64,000 nt of DNA, taken from contig JADHZB010000370.1 in the NCBI GenBank assembly GCA_015657535.1, positions 55,572 through 119,571 of the forward strand. The letters run 5' to 3'. Source of the DNA: Nephromyces sp. MM_2019 (Eukaryota > Apicomplexa > Aconoidasida > Nephromycida). The position numbers were made by a program, and so were the translations under genes. Below are positions 24,650-37,524 of this stretch, piece after piece. The notes below the pieces were generated by a model that had not been told where the DNA came from, ran no database searches, and saw nothing but the letters and a program-made list of their open reading frames with translations. Every line of letters starts with the position of its first letter. The first letter of the stretch is position 1.

Positions 24650-25177
24650 TTATGAAACCCTTGGAAATTGTTTTATTAAGAATGTAATGAAAATTACCTC
24701 GGCTTGCTTGGAAGTAGCTATTATATTTTTCTTTTCATTCTTTACAAGTGGTCTTCTCAAAATCAGTTCTTTAAGACGCCCTTTAAATTTCATGAAGTGT
24801 TCCCATCCTGGAGTGAGATCTATGTACAGATCATTTATTATTTGGCTCTCAGTGAGTAATCCATCTGTAAAAAATGTTTATATTTTTATATGTGATAGCA
24901 TAGAGTATAGCTGTCGATAAAATTCAAGCTGAGTATAAGGGGATAATCAGATGAAAAGTGTAAATGCTTCATTCTTCAAAATAAAATGCAAAGAAAAAGC
25001 TGCCTGTGAATAAATCGTGTGGTATCTGTATATAGTTTTTGAAGTTATTAACTAACTTGGATTCTTTGCTGCTAATCTTTCAGCAGCCTTTCTCCCATCT
25101 CGAGGAAGCATAACATGTCGATATGTGTATTTCTCATCATGATATCTTGGTGAGTACTTTACATCACCTATATTCAT
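24650..25177 (-). CDS. CKS1: Cyclin-dependent kinase regulatory subunit, divergent
   Basis: CKS/Suc1 adaptor that docks phosphosites on CDK complexes. Exon 1 is 25177-25057 (MNIGDVKYSPRYHDEKYTYR followed by HVMLPRD); exon 2 is 24864-24650, joined at phase 1 (A|AT, Asn); about 111 aa. Family features seen: the YxDxxYxYRHVMLP block with the first phosphate-site Arg, the GWEHFM block equivalent to SQGWVHYM, and the terminal LRRPL. The hinge usually written HxPEPH between those blocks is absent: after GWEHFM comes KFKGRLKELILRRPL. Exon 2 could splice at GAG|GTAATT (24697) instead of reading through to the TAA at 24650. Only 27 bp separate the proposed start from the stop of the upstream coding unit, so an N-terminal extension is possible. 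Confidence 0.82.
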
Positions 25178-25204
25178 AGATGTGGTATGTGTCAATGTAT
25201 TGGA

Positions 25205-25515
25205 CTAAGTTTCACATTGGTTTTCAACACTTATATTATGCTCAATTCTTGGCAAATTAGGATTGAGTATAATATCCAAAATTGCATTAAGTCTAAGGGA
25301 TTCATATAACAAGCACTGGGTAAATATTCAGTCAAGTTTTCCATGTTTTATTAAGTAAACTGGATATTATTACCATATGGGGTAGTTTTGTGAGGGTAAT
25401 TACATGCTTCGGTTCTCATAAACTCACAATTTACAATTTCATAGGTTTGAGGGTCTATAGGTAAGAAATAAGGCTCAGAACTTTTACCAAAGCCATTATA
25501 ACCCTCGGAAACCAT
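25205..25515 (-). CDS. Small unrecognised coding unit directly upstream of CKS1
   Basis: Two coding-like stretches. The first starts at ATG 25515 (MVSEGYNGFGKSSEPYFLPI, then DPQTYEIVNCEF) and reaches a GTAATA donor at 25373. The second, about 25314-25205, reads LLYESLRLNAILDIILNPNL and ends at a TAG. The simple splice between them is out of phase; an earlier donor (ATT|GTAAAT) would be in phase but removes about 20 residues. A donor T|GTGAAA before the TAG plus an acceptor TATAG|GT would fuse the second stretch in frame to CKS1. So this is either a separate small gene or the N-terminal part of the CKS1 protein. No function is assigned. Confidence 0.5.
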
Positions 25516-28249
25516 TTAGGCTTATTGTTGGTACCACTTTAAATTTTGGAATAAACTGAGACAGAAAAGTTACAAATATTCACCATTCAGTATTGCAGTA
25601 TTTAAGTAGTGTGTGAAGTTATTTGAGGGTATTCTCAAATATTAGGACTTCAATAGAAAGGAAAATTAGAGCTTAAGCTGTATATTTTGGTAGGAGTTGT
25701 AGTGAAAATGTCATTTATTCAGTAGTTAGGGACTAGGCTTGGGGATAGATGCAACTTAACTAAGTTATAAACACAAAAGCTTGCAGGTAGGAGGGGTGCA
25801 TGGTATAATCATTAGGTTATAAATGAAAAGATTACCAAAGTTCAATCCAATGTAAAAGATAATAATTAATCTAAGTTATATATATAAAATAATTAGACTA
25901 AAGCATCCTCTAAAATCTTTGAAGTAAATATCCAGTTTTTAAAGTATGACAAACCTTTGCATCAATATCTTTTGGATATGAGCTGAAGGCCAACACCTTT
26001 TAGGTTAGGAGCTTAATTAGAATATTCAAAATGTATTCAAACAATGTGATCAAAATTTAATAAGTGGTGGGTAAATTCACATGCAATCTATATGGAGGTT
26101 TATGCGTACTATTTAATTAAATTTAGAATTGATTTTTAGTCGTATAACTTGAGTCAATGCGAAACAATGTCACAACACATAATTATCAATAAGGTGGGAT
26201 ATAATTGGAATTGATTTTGGTTTGAAATTTGTAGAATTAAATTACTTGAGCTTAATAAGTTACATTTAGGAACTTAAGGATTGATTGTCTTTTAAGAGAA
26301 GTAAAAATAAATTAATATCATCAGCATTACTTTCAATAATGTTTGAAATAATTTTTTATAATGAATAAACCTCAGTTTAGGTTACAAAAACTAGCACACT
26401 TATATGTGTAAGTTTCCCTTGTTCTTTTTACATTTTAGTTAAAAATTTTCTATTTATGGCTTTGATGAGCAAATCCAATCAAATTTTATTAGTTATTAAG
26501 TATTATTTTGCTAAATTTATGGCTTTGGTAATTAGATAAATAAATATTAAAAGCAAACCTAGCCTACTTGATTTCGAATTTTGTAATCATAAAGCATTTC
26601 TCTATCCAGATTAAGCAATAAGAATTTAGAATTAGATTTAAAAACTCGATTAAATATATAACATTCTACAAATATAGATTTCAAAAACAAAATTTTAGCT
26701 CCTTGCCTTGTTTTAAATCTTTTATAAATTTTCAATTGTATAGAAAATCTCACAAGACAAATAAAATACTAAGCTTGGGTAGAACACTCACTGCTAACTG
26801 AGGTTGAAGATTATCCAAACCACTTGAACACCACTTTAACAGCTACATGCTGAGATAAAACCTAAAAGCTTTATAAGCTGGCTGGCTATTTGTAGCTGAG
26901 AGAAATTAGTAAAATAAGGAGTTTTCAGCATTTGGTAGCTTAATATTCAAAATTTATAAAATAAAATTGGAATATAAAAAATTTATTTTTCTTCTATTTG
27001 AAACTATGATCAAGAATTCTTTGCTCTAGGTTGTGATCTCTTATTATATCTATTTCTGCCTAATAACTTATGTATCTGTACAGTGGATATGTTATGATGG
27101 TGACTGTTTATTATTAGAAAAGGAATAGTACTTTTATTCTTATTTGAATCATTAGCTGAACTTCAAATCTGATAGGATCAGTAAATAAAACTATGATTAT
27201 TAAAGATAACAGGCGTAAGCGTCAAGAGTTTATTAACTTCGTAAATTGAAGATTTATAAGAATCTAATATGCTCATTGTGTGAAGATTGGATCAAATAAA
27301 AGATGTTGCTTCTCATCACAAGTGTAAATTCAAATCTTATGGGGTCATAAGTTCAGCTTTGGAATTCTTATATTTTCATCAAGATAAAATAAATTTATTT
27401 CACGTTTTAAAAATTGTGCATGAAAAAATAAAAAAAATATTTATGATGTAGTTAATTATGAAAAATCCAAAACGCCTTGTATTCGGTGTTCGAAGAATTT
27501 TGCATTTCAATGATATATAATACTAAAAAAGTTTGTTATGCCATGAAAAGACAATAAAGTTAAGAGCTTGATTGAGGAAAACGCGATAGGAGAATATGTT
27601 TGAGGACTTGCCTATGGATTGAGTTTCTAGGCTGTTGAATCATAATTTAAGTTTCGGTTCTTTCAAGTTTTAAAGGGATGTCTCAGCTTATTAAGTAATG
27701 TAAAGAAATGCTTTTGAAAAAGTAGATGTCAAATATGCTTAAGAACTTGAAGTATAATAAAAGTTCAGAAAAATTATTTTCGATTTCAGAATTTTTTGAG
27801 ATTAAAACACCATAAGTAGTAGTAAAATAAGCTCTTAATTACGCTGAAAGATTAAATATTCAATAATCATTGGTAATTTAGACTAACTGCTATTAAAAAT
27901 AAATTGAATCTGACATATGATGGGATCCGACTTAACTCTTTTATTGACTTCAACCAAGGTCTTATTTTATGATCTTTGGTTGGGCTAAAATTGAAGGTTT
28001 TGGAAGCACCTCATAAAAATACTGCTAGAGCCATATTAATCGAGTGATAATAAGAAAGTTAGTGAAATATAATACTCCTTTTCAGAATTGTTTTGTGAGC
28101 TTCGCTTTACAACCGTTATCTAGCTAGCAGTGAAAAATTTTCTTTTAATCCAACTTGAAGATCTTATGTAAAGCTATCCAAAGGCAATAAATAAAATAAG
28201 TGTAAATCAATTGAATAATATACTGAATGGTGATGTGATCTATTCGTTA
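25516..28249. other. AT-rich intergenic region, no supported gene
   Basis: About 2.7 kb between the CKS1 locus and the DUF501 gene. No open frame with splice support, structured RNA or repeat was recognised. Confidence 0.45.
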
Positions 28250-29549
28250 TTAAGTCCTTTGTAGGTCAAACTCTTGTTCCAGCCTTGCTCCTAACCAAGT
28301 TGGTTGTATTAGGTGAAATGCATATATCATGTGCAAGCATCGAATGTGCCAAAATTGCGAGAGTCCGCCAATTCCGCGTTCAAGTAGAGACTTAATTATA
28401 TTATATAAATGTAGTTGATGCGAATGGCTGAATTTTAACTTCTCACAGTCTTTATTGATAATACTTTGTAGATGAGGAGGTAGGATATGTTTTTGGTTAT
28501 TTTGGCCATCAAGTTTGAAAAAAAAGAGTAATAACCAAGGATGTATTAGAGATATTCGGTGTAAAATGTAAGAGATGTTATCTTTAATTACAGTTTCGAG
28601 AATATTCGGATCATCAATTACTTCCTTTTCAACTCTTTTCATCCATCCTGTTGCTTCGATTGTTGATATCTTCTTCTTCAATATTGGATCAATTAGCCAA
28701 TATGTAGTTGGAAATGGTGATAGGTTGTTGTCGCTTCTGATTTCTTTGGGTGAAAAGTTATTTTTTATAGGACTTGGAATATATGAGCTTGAGTCAGTTT
28801 GTGTATGGGCATTTAGTTGGTTCAAATCTGATTTCAATAGAGGTGGATTATATGGGTTAAGAAAAGATATTAAGAGTTATTACAAGGTTAGTATTTAATT
28901 ACTTTTAGGCATTTCTTAGCATAAAAGATTCAGTGTGAGGAGTCAGGGGTTATTTTTGTTAGTGAGTCTAATGTGAAATGATCAAATGGTTTTAGTCAAT
29001 AATAATATCACCTTTTATAATATCATCTTTATATCGGACTTTACTGGGTACAGCTACAGTTTTTGAGTTTATGCTGCTGTTAAGGTTGATAGTGAATTGA
29101 AGTTTGGGTGAATGTTTATTGCCTTCTGCTCCAGAGTAGACCTTTGAGGTACTATCTTTCCCTTGGATAAATGGGGCTACAACTAATACTTGAGGCAGTC
29201 CTTGGTTAGAATTACGAGCAACACCTAGTAATCCAAGAGGTGTCCTGCCTAGTTCTTGAATGATGTGTTCATAGTCTCGTGAGGTAAGTTCAGTTTTAGG
29301 GAATGCAGATAGGTTGCTGTCAACTAATTGAAAATTTTCGGGATTAGAGTTTAATGGTGTAGTTTGCCATTCTTTTAATTTGTTAAAGAGTTGATTGTGG
29401 AGATTGTCAAGCAAAGTTTCTTGCAAAGTCATTGGGTTTAGATCAGTCATTGTTTTAGGTGCTTGAATAAAGTGAATAGATAAGCTTTGTAAGTAAAGCA
29501 ATTGAATTGTATATATTACAAGCCAATATATGCAATTATAAACTGGCAT
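28250..29549 (-). CDS. DUF501 domain protein with hydrophobic N-terminal leader
   Basis: Exons 29549-29012 and 28827-28250 join at phase 1 (G|AT), about 371 aa. Both halves of the DUF501 family are present: YEHIIQELGRTPLGLLGVA followed by LPQVLVVAPF in exon 1, and PFPTTYWLIDPILKKKISTI, EATGW, then RGIGGLSQFWHIRCLHMIYA in exon 2. The family is best known from bacteria and has no settled biochemical function. About 90 residues of Ser/Asn-rich insert separate the two halves across the intron. The first 28 residues (NCIYWLVIYTIQLLYLQSL) are signal-peptide-like, suggesting secretory or apicoplast routing. An internal Met at residue 34 (MTDLNPM) would give a form without the leader. Divergently oriented to ASCC2. 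Confidence 0.8.
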
Positions 29550-30171
29550 TTATCAGCATCATACAAACATTGTAGTCTTAACAGGAGATCATGCCATATG
29601 TGGTGAGAATCAATTTCAAAGGCAGGCTCTAAGTATTAATTTATGTGCTTTAAAAGTACCTCCTTTAACAATTTGAAGAGTTGAATAAAATCTTTAATTA
29701 TTGTATCTTATAACAGATGAAAGTATTCCTCACTCTTACTGAGGAATTATGACAGCTTACTTATCTTGATTTCTCAAATCTAGATTTGTTTTTAGCGTCT
29801 CAATTCATTTATTTTGGAAACAATTTTTGTTAAAATTTAATTATTAATACTTTCAATAGTATATATAATATTAACAGCATCTCTTTAATCATATATATAA
29901 GTGTAATAAGTGTTTAAACAGTGATTCCTGTAAACATTTGCTTAACAATAATAAAAGCTTTAATAACAACATCAATTATAAAATCTATTTTTATTAGCAT
30001 TTTTTTAAATAAAACCCTTCAATAAGTTTCCTTGAGTATTTATCATAAATTTGGACACTGTTTTATTAAGCTTTGGATCTTTCATATTTTTTTATTAAGT
30101 ACTTTCATGATTGACTATTATGTTTTAATAAAAAAAAGCCTTTTCCTTTTACCACAGTTTTACCTACTACA

Positions 30172-33100
30172 ATGAAGCCATATCCAATCCAAGAAACAGG
30201 GGTTCAATATATTCGGTATGTTTATAGTCAATACACTTGCAAGCAATATTAATAGCTATATAATTTACTATATCTCTATTTCATAAGCCATTTGCTTGTC
30301 AAGTTGAAAATCATTATAATCAATTTATACATTTATCTATCATCAAACTCGTAATTGAATTAATCACCAAACTCATTTCTGAAATTCACTATGGAGCTTA
30401 TTATCAATCTTGAAAATATTTTGCTGTTTCTAAAACTTGAGAAACTTAGAAATTTGGATAAGCACGCAACACGATCTTTTCTTGAACACAATAGCCTGTA
30501 GCATTTCAAAATTTTATTTCATGACACAGAAGCTTCAGCTTTCAAAGCTTCTTCCACAATTACCATTCCTAACCCAAGTATGTATATAATATTTTCTGTC
30601 TTTAGAGAATTTTTTGGTTTCAATTTTAAGCCCAAATCCTTATAAAAGCAATTTAATTAGGAACAATCCTATGAGAAAAGAATAAAAATTTCAACTTAAA
30701 ACCTAAAATAAAGTTGCTAGGAATAAGTTCAAGTTCCCTAGAAAGTCCATTAATAACCTTAAATTTTCTAAGTTAATAATTTGAGCAATAAAAATAAAAT
30801 AAAACTGGATCAAAAATCAGGATGGTGTCCGTAAAGGAAGTAAGCTCTAAAATTTATTTGACAAGCTATACATATATGTAATTGAATCTCAATTATATAT
30901 TATCAATTTTTCATATTTTCACTTAAAACATTTCTCTAGGACCTTTCCTTTTAAGAATTACTCTTGATATTTGCTTTTAGTGAATATTTATATTATTATG
31001 CTCTACAACTTTTATACAAAAGTTATATCAATCATTTAGCAAAAAATTATATAAAATAAAGAAGACTTTGACCTTTTTAGCCCAATTTTTTAAAGAAAAC
31101 TAAAACAAATTTTGTTAACTCAGGTGGACTCAAGATTGAATAGGAAATTACAACTATTTATCGAAAAACAAATTGCACTTGGCAAACTCTCAAGGGATCC
31201 TGCTAATGTGAGCTCACTATAATTCATTTAAATAAAGATAGCCACATACGATACATTGAACAATTGTCTGATTTTCAATTTAATAACAACATTATGTATT
31301 TGCTTTGAATAAGATTCTCAGACCCAATTAAATAAATAAGTTTATTACTACCGCGACTTTTATACATAGTTTTACTAAACCTTAGAATACTTTTTTTATT
31401 CTACCATTCCAAATCTCACAATATTACACATTTAACTCTTATCAACCAAAGAATTTACTATAGATTTCAAATTTATATTTTAAAAAAATTATAGTCAAAA
31501 TGAAACCTAATTATTCTTTTGGTCACCATTAGGTTACTGAAATTATTGTTCCTGAATATGGTATACATCACACCAAAGCCCATAAAAACATTTCTGAATT
31601 TTGGGTACGACAGATAGAACTGCCTCCATTTTTTCCAAAAATGAATATTCTGAATTGCCAAGCGAATTTAAGTAAAGAATACATCCTTGAAGTTCAAAAC
31701 TATCTCGGTTGGGTCCTCATCTTAATCTTATATTTTTAATATAACTTATATAATCTTCTAACTAATCCTGTTTTCAAAATTGAATTTTCAGCTCAGGTCA
31801 CACAATCCCTACAACACCTTATATCCTTTCGATTTAATGTATTTTGGAGCCAAGTATTATATGATCCTACAGTATGTGAATTCTTAGAGTCATTTTTACT
31901 ATATTCGAGCCGATCATATGAGCTACACATTGACCCGCACTTTGTTTCTAAACTTAACATACCAGAAGAAATCCTGAGCTTATATTTCAAACTTTACGAG
32001 TAAACTAAAATAAATTAAATTATTTATTCGCATAGACTGATTTCTATCATATTTAGGTGCATGATTATATGGATATATGCTCTAGTCTTTTGCTTATTCA
32101 AATCTTTGTGAAAATTTTATATGTACAGATATGTCTTATTGGTTTACTATCGCTTAAGTCTAATTAAAGAATCCGATTCAGAATTCTTATCAATAACATT
32201 TTATGAGAATTTGATTAAAGAAAGAAGGTTAGATTATTCAGACTTAATATATAATCTCAATCCTGTAGCAATTTATTATAAAATCTATTAAAACAATTAT
32301 TACCAGATATATCCAACATTTTATGACAATACCATTTGACATTGATATTTTTCTTATTCAAAAATCCTATTTCACTTACTTTTTACTGATATTTTTGATG
32401 TCACTCATTTATTATATATACTTACTAGTTTATTTTTGCCCTCAACCTACATAAACAACAAGAATAATAGATTTTACAAGTATATTTGACACACTTTTTA
32501 TTTTGTTTCGTAATCTACTGATAGAACTGCAGTTTTTACTTTTTTATTTATCTTTGGATAAATTCTACACTGTTCTGTAAATTATAAGTTCTAACTGATA
32601 TTATCAACTTTTTGTTATTTTCATGAATTGGTTTATTCAATAATTAAATTTAATACTAATTTAACCTTTGAATTTATCAAATGCAACAGTAAAACTAGCA
32701 AACTCAATCAATTATCCTTTTTTACACAACTTTTATAGCCTTTATAACAAATAGATTTCACTACTATCTAATACTACAATTCATAGTGTGCACTATATAT
32801 TTCAATATATATATGCATGCTATCTTGATAAAATTTGAGAATTACTTCTACATAATACATAATTTTACAATTTATATACAGCATAATTAACTTCCCCAAA
32901 TTATGTGACATCGCTAACATTTATTTACCTTCAAATCGTGGAATTGTCAGTACAATTATTCAGAATTTCCAATCATCTTTACCCAACCTATTTATATTGG
33001 ATAATATTATAAAAGAATTTTTTATATCGGTTATTGAAATGTTTTTCATTATAAAACATATATGAGCTTAGTTACATAAGCTTCAATACATGAATACCGC

Positions 33101-36100
33101 ATACATATCTTGTACACTATCACTAATTTATTAATTTCCCAGACCAATAAACTTAGTATTGACCACCCTTAAATTAGTTAATAACGGACTGAAGTATCAA
33201 AGAATAAAATCTTTGAATACCCTTATCATCACTCAATAACTTAATAGAAAAGAAGCATATAATCATACCCTAACAGCAAACATACATCTCTGAATTCTGA
33301 ATGTTTCTAGCATATATACACCTTTTAGCATCCTCTTAGCTTGATTCCTTTAACAACCCTTATCTATCTACTTCTACACGAATTATATATCTCTCAGCAA
33401 TTAAAAGAATCACTAAATTCATTTATTGGGATAGAATTGAAATCTATCCCTTTTGAAAGTATAATAACAAGCCCAGAAATAAATAATAAACTTTGGATGA
33501 CTGAAGCTACCAAACAGTTTATCGATATAATTGATTTGGTTATGACGTTATTATGCATGACCCAGTTATTTCCTACAAAATATTTGATGTTCATTTGGGA
33601 TATACCTAATGACACACCTAACAAACACAACTTTGATGATTCATCTGATAATGGCCTAATAAAGATCATCAAGAGGATATATTACAACCTGGTTTGCCAC
33701 TATGCATTCTATAAAGACATATATAAGGCTGATATTCATATTTTCTCCCATGACTCTTTAGGAAAATTCACTCAATTCTTAATTTTAATACTTATGATTT
33801 CTAAAAAAGTTATTTTCTATACAGTCCTGAAAATATCCAGAGTTTATTAATAAAGATTTTAATATGCTTGTCACCATAATATCCTTGATAGTATTTCTTT
33901 TATTATAATTCACCTTTTTTTAACATCAGGTAAAATCATTTTGGTTAAATTTAGTCAACCACCCTGAAACTGATAAAGTTTTAGTACTCGCAGTTTTACG
34001 TTTAAGGGCAGCAATTACAAGGTGTATCTATTTCTATTTATGTTTGAGATACTTAAGATTACACATCAATCAAAATATATTCTCAAAGCTATCTAAGGAT
34101 CAAGTTATAGAACTAAATCGCTCAAAATTTATATATTTTTATAACTGGATGACTAGTTTTTTAGATGTAAGCACCTATTTTAGATACAATGATTTTTATA
34201 TACACCATACATAAAATTAAATTATACAATCCAAATAAAAAGACATACCAATAATTTATATATTTCATTTCCAGATTAGCTTCTATAGAATTTTTTTTTT
34301 TATATTTCCTTTGTAAGGCATCTCAGTAATTTTTTCAATTTATTTTACTTCTATGTTTCTCAGGAATTTGTATTACTTGAAGAAGATGCCAATATAATCC
34401 CTTTAAAAGAAGATTTAAGGCGCTCTAAATTTGAAGAATTATTTGAACAATGGACAATGAAAGATGGAGTGTATGTACATTTTGAAACTGTATATATTTT
34501 CTACATAAGTTGAGATAATATTTATGAGCTGTGTTTATTTAGCACATGTAACAATTTTTGATTGCTATTTGACATTTACATACAGCTTAACATTTGAATA
34601 CACTATAATGATTACAATACTTCTAAATCAAGGATCTAATAGATTCAATTAAATGAATATCACAACCTTTCTTGGTTGAATATCTTTATTTGACAGAAAC
34701 GTATAAATTTATCACATCAGATCAATTCTCCAGCTCAATTTTATGTTTTTTTTTCATTTTATTTTAGTGATTTTGATAAAATTGAAGCACTAAAAGATCT
34801 CTTGATTATCAATGAGGTATACAATTAATCCTTTATATTTTCTAAATTTTAAATTTAATTAATATAAAAGACATTTTGTTTAATTAATTAAAATTATAAA
34901 AATTCAGACCAACTATTCTGACACTGAAAAATCTGAGTCTACCCAATCAATCATCACTAAACAAGAACATAATGATATCAGGTATGTAAAATCTTTTGAT
35001 TAGATTTATTCGATTGTATATAATCTGGAACTTATTTATATTAGTGAGCATGCAACAATTTTGTTATAAAATACAGACCAAACTCAATCTATCAGCTGAA
35101 AATGTATAAAAACATGCTATAAAGCATATGTATATAAAGTTTGAAATCAACTGTAATTTTTATCTCTGCTTAGTAGATTTACAATAATTTACATATGAAG
35201 AATCTGTAATGTTCAAATCACTAATCATAAACAATTAGCTATTTGTATATGTCATATGCTAACTCATTAGTTAATTTATCCTCAACAAATTACAATCAGA
35301 ACCTTGTCGGATATATTAAGTGGACATAGCGAAGGATTTCTTTTACTTTCTCTTCGCTTTTATGGAGGAAATGTAGAGGAAACTCTTAATAATTTGATCG
35401 AAGACAATCTTCCTGATGCTTTGAAAAGTCTAAACAAATCAATAAGTCTCAAAGAAGCTTTAAAGTTGGATCAAAATGAGTCTGGAATCAATAACGTAAA
35501 CGAAACCAAAATAGTTCTAGCAGGTGCAGGCACTGCACCCATTTCTCCTAATGAAGCAACAGGAGATCGAATTTCATTACAACCTCCAACATCCAAGAAA
35601 AGCTTTTACAACAAATTTTCATCGAATAGTGATCTACCGAATTTAACTGAGGAAGAAAAGGAGAAAGTACTCAACATCTAGTAAGAATTTTGTTATATGG
35701 ATAATTGTTGCACAATTTAATAGCCTATTTCATAAGATCCGAATTCAATTTAAATTGCTAAACTTATCATTGAATACCTAGCTGTTTAATCTTAGTCTGA
35801 CTTAATTTAATATAATATTCTAGACAGTTTTTTACGCAAATTATATATGGGTATATCAATCAATTTTTACGTACAGTAACAATCAAATAAAATTAATTTA
35901 CGATGATGAATTCGATGACTCGTTACAATACCCTAACCATTTCCAAAGTTCTCCCGCTTATAGAGAGTCTGGTAGTCAAAATAGTCTAATATATGCTACA
36001 CTTAAAATATTTTAATTAGATAACGTATTTGAATGATTATTATACAAAGATACTTTATTTTATAGCATTTGGGTATTCATTATTGAGCAAAGTTGGAATA

Positions 36101-36601
36101 ATAAGACAGGATATATAATTTACTTGTCTTTACGTATCTGTATATAATTTCATTGAATTACTAAACAAAATAGATAAGGAAGATGCTGATTCGGATGAAG
36201 CAGGAGACGAAGAAATTAAAGCTATAGGGGAGAAAACGAACAAAACAAACTCAATGCCAAAATTGTATTCAAAGGTAGAGCAATTTATCCTGCACACTTA
36301 ATCATGGGAGAAACAATCATGTCTAATACTATGTCATCCTTAGATTTTGCCCTTTAATTAACAGATTTTAACTCAAAATTTCACTCAGGCAAAAGCAAGC
36401 AATATTAAAGGTCAAGTACGGGACAGTAGTCAGAATAGGATGGCAAACCATAACATGAAGGACAGGTAATATTGAAACTTAAATTAAAAAATTTAAATAG
36501 TATATTTTTGCTATCAATAAAGATATTTTTTATTATATCGATTCAAAATTCAATTTCCTTATGTTAGGCGAAGATCTAAAATGTCAAGAGGAATGATATG
36601 A
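30172..36601 (+). CDS. ASCC2: Activating signal cointegrator 1 complex subunit 2
   Basis: Ubiquitin-binding subunit of the ASCC complex (ribosome-quality trigger, alkylation repair). Seventeen phase-matched exons: 30172-30215, 30442-30577, 31124-31207, 31533-31712, 31797-31999, 32129-32227, 32882-33040, 33340-33808, 33930-34166, 34364-34470, 34768-34816, 34908-34981, 35300-35680, 35877-35971, 36174-36274, 36389-36465, 36568-36601; about 842 aa (human 757). ASCC2 landmarks: FNVFWSQVLYD (as KFWCQVIFDE), FPKLCDIANIYL, the CUE domain (LSDILSGHSEGFLLLSLRFY, then GGNVEETLNNLIE), the YDDEFDDS block, the DSDEAGDEE acidic run, and the C terminus NRMANHNMKDRRRSKMSRGM. The first three exons fit by phase but lack clear homology. 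A strong acceptor lies just before the ATG of exon 1, so exon 1 could be internal. The exon 7 donor is the least certain. Confidence 0.88.
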
Positions 36602-37275
36602 AAATTTTGTTATATTTATAAATTTAAATCATCAATTTCGTTACAAGTGTATTTTTTAAAAAAGTTTTGTATAAAGAAAATGAGTCGTAAAAGGATATTC
36701 ATATAAAATATGTGTTATTTAAAGATATCTGGTCAATCATAAATTTTCATAAAAATCGAATATACATTACTTATATATCAATTTTTTTTCTCGAAAAAAT
36801 ATTTCAATAATTTGATTTTCTTTTCAAACTTGATAGTATTATAAATATGTGAGATTTATGTTTCATTGATTTAAAATTGAGGCTTATAAATTTTACTATG
36901 TGTATATGTTTTATCTTACATATGAAACAGTATTTTTCAATGTGTCTTATTGAAAAATCTGTTTTCAAAAAAAAATTATAAACAGCTTGTTATATCAAAC
37001 ACAATTCTTGAGAGATATAAATTTTTTGTTGTATTTAAATTTTCATTTAAGACTTTTGAATTCTTCGGAGCAAAAACTTTGAAAAATCTAAAATAAATTG
37101 CCATAAGTTTTATATAAATATAATACTATTCTAATGGAATTAAAATTATCAATACAATGGCTAAGTTTTTGTTGTTATTAGCTAGAGATGAAATATTGAA
37201 ACTTTATACAAGTTTCTCCGCATATGTCAATTTTATGAAATCTATTTAAGACATGGTTTATAAACAAAATAAACA

Positions 37276-37524
37276 TCATCCATCTTGATGTTCACTTTTG
37301 GGGATATTTGAAAATGTCGTTTTAGCCAATGTTGCAGCTTCTTCCCTCAGATATTCAATGGTTTTTAAGAGCGCATTTGGTGTTATGCCCCATTCACTCA
37401 TTTGGACTAAAGAACGTACGGATTGTAGGTCCAAATGAGTATTTAGTAGTTTTGATAATTCATAAATTATTTTATAGGTTTCATCAGTTTCATCTGAGTT
37501 TCTTATACCTGCTTCTTTTTCCAT
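37276..37524 (-). CDS. MZT1: Mitotic-spindle organizing protein 1 (MOZART1)
   Basis: Small (82 aa) single-exon protein matching MOZART1, which binds the N terminus of gamma-tubulin complex proteins and recruits or activates gamma-tubulin ring complexes at microtubule-organising centres. The core YKIIYELSKLLNTHLDLQSV, then LVQMSEWGITPNALLKTIEY matches the family pattern (ISxxLNTGLDxxTLxxCVxLxExGxNPEALxxVI). Length is typical. It starts at the only upstream ATG (MEKEAG). It lies 0.7 kb downstream of ASCC2 on the opposite strand. Confidence 0.9.
   Translation of the reverse strand: MEKEAGIRNSDETDETYKIIYELSKLLNTHLDLQSVRSLVQMSEWGITPNALLKTIEYLREEAATLAKTTFSNIPKSEHQDG

Noticed and set aside
33394..33672. 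Minus-strand frame opposite ASCC2 exon 8
   Set aside because: The plus-strand frame matches ASCC2 and continues in phase into neighbouring exons.
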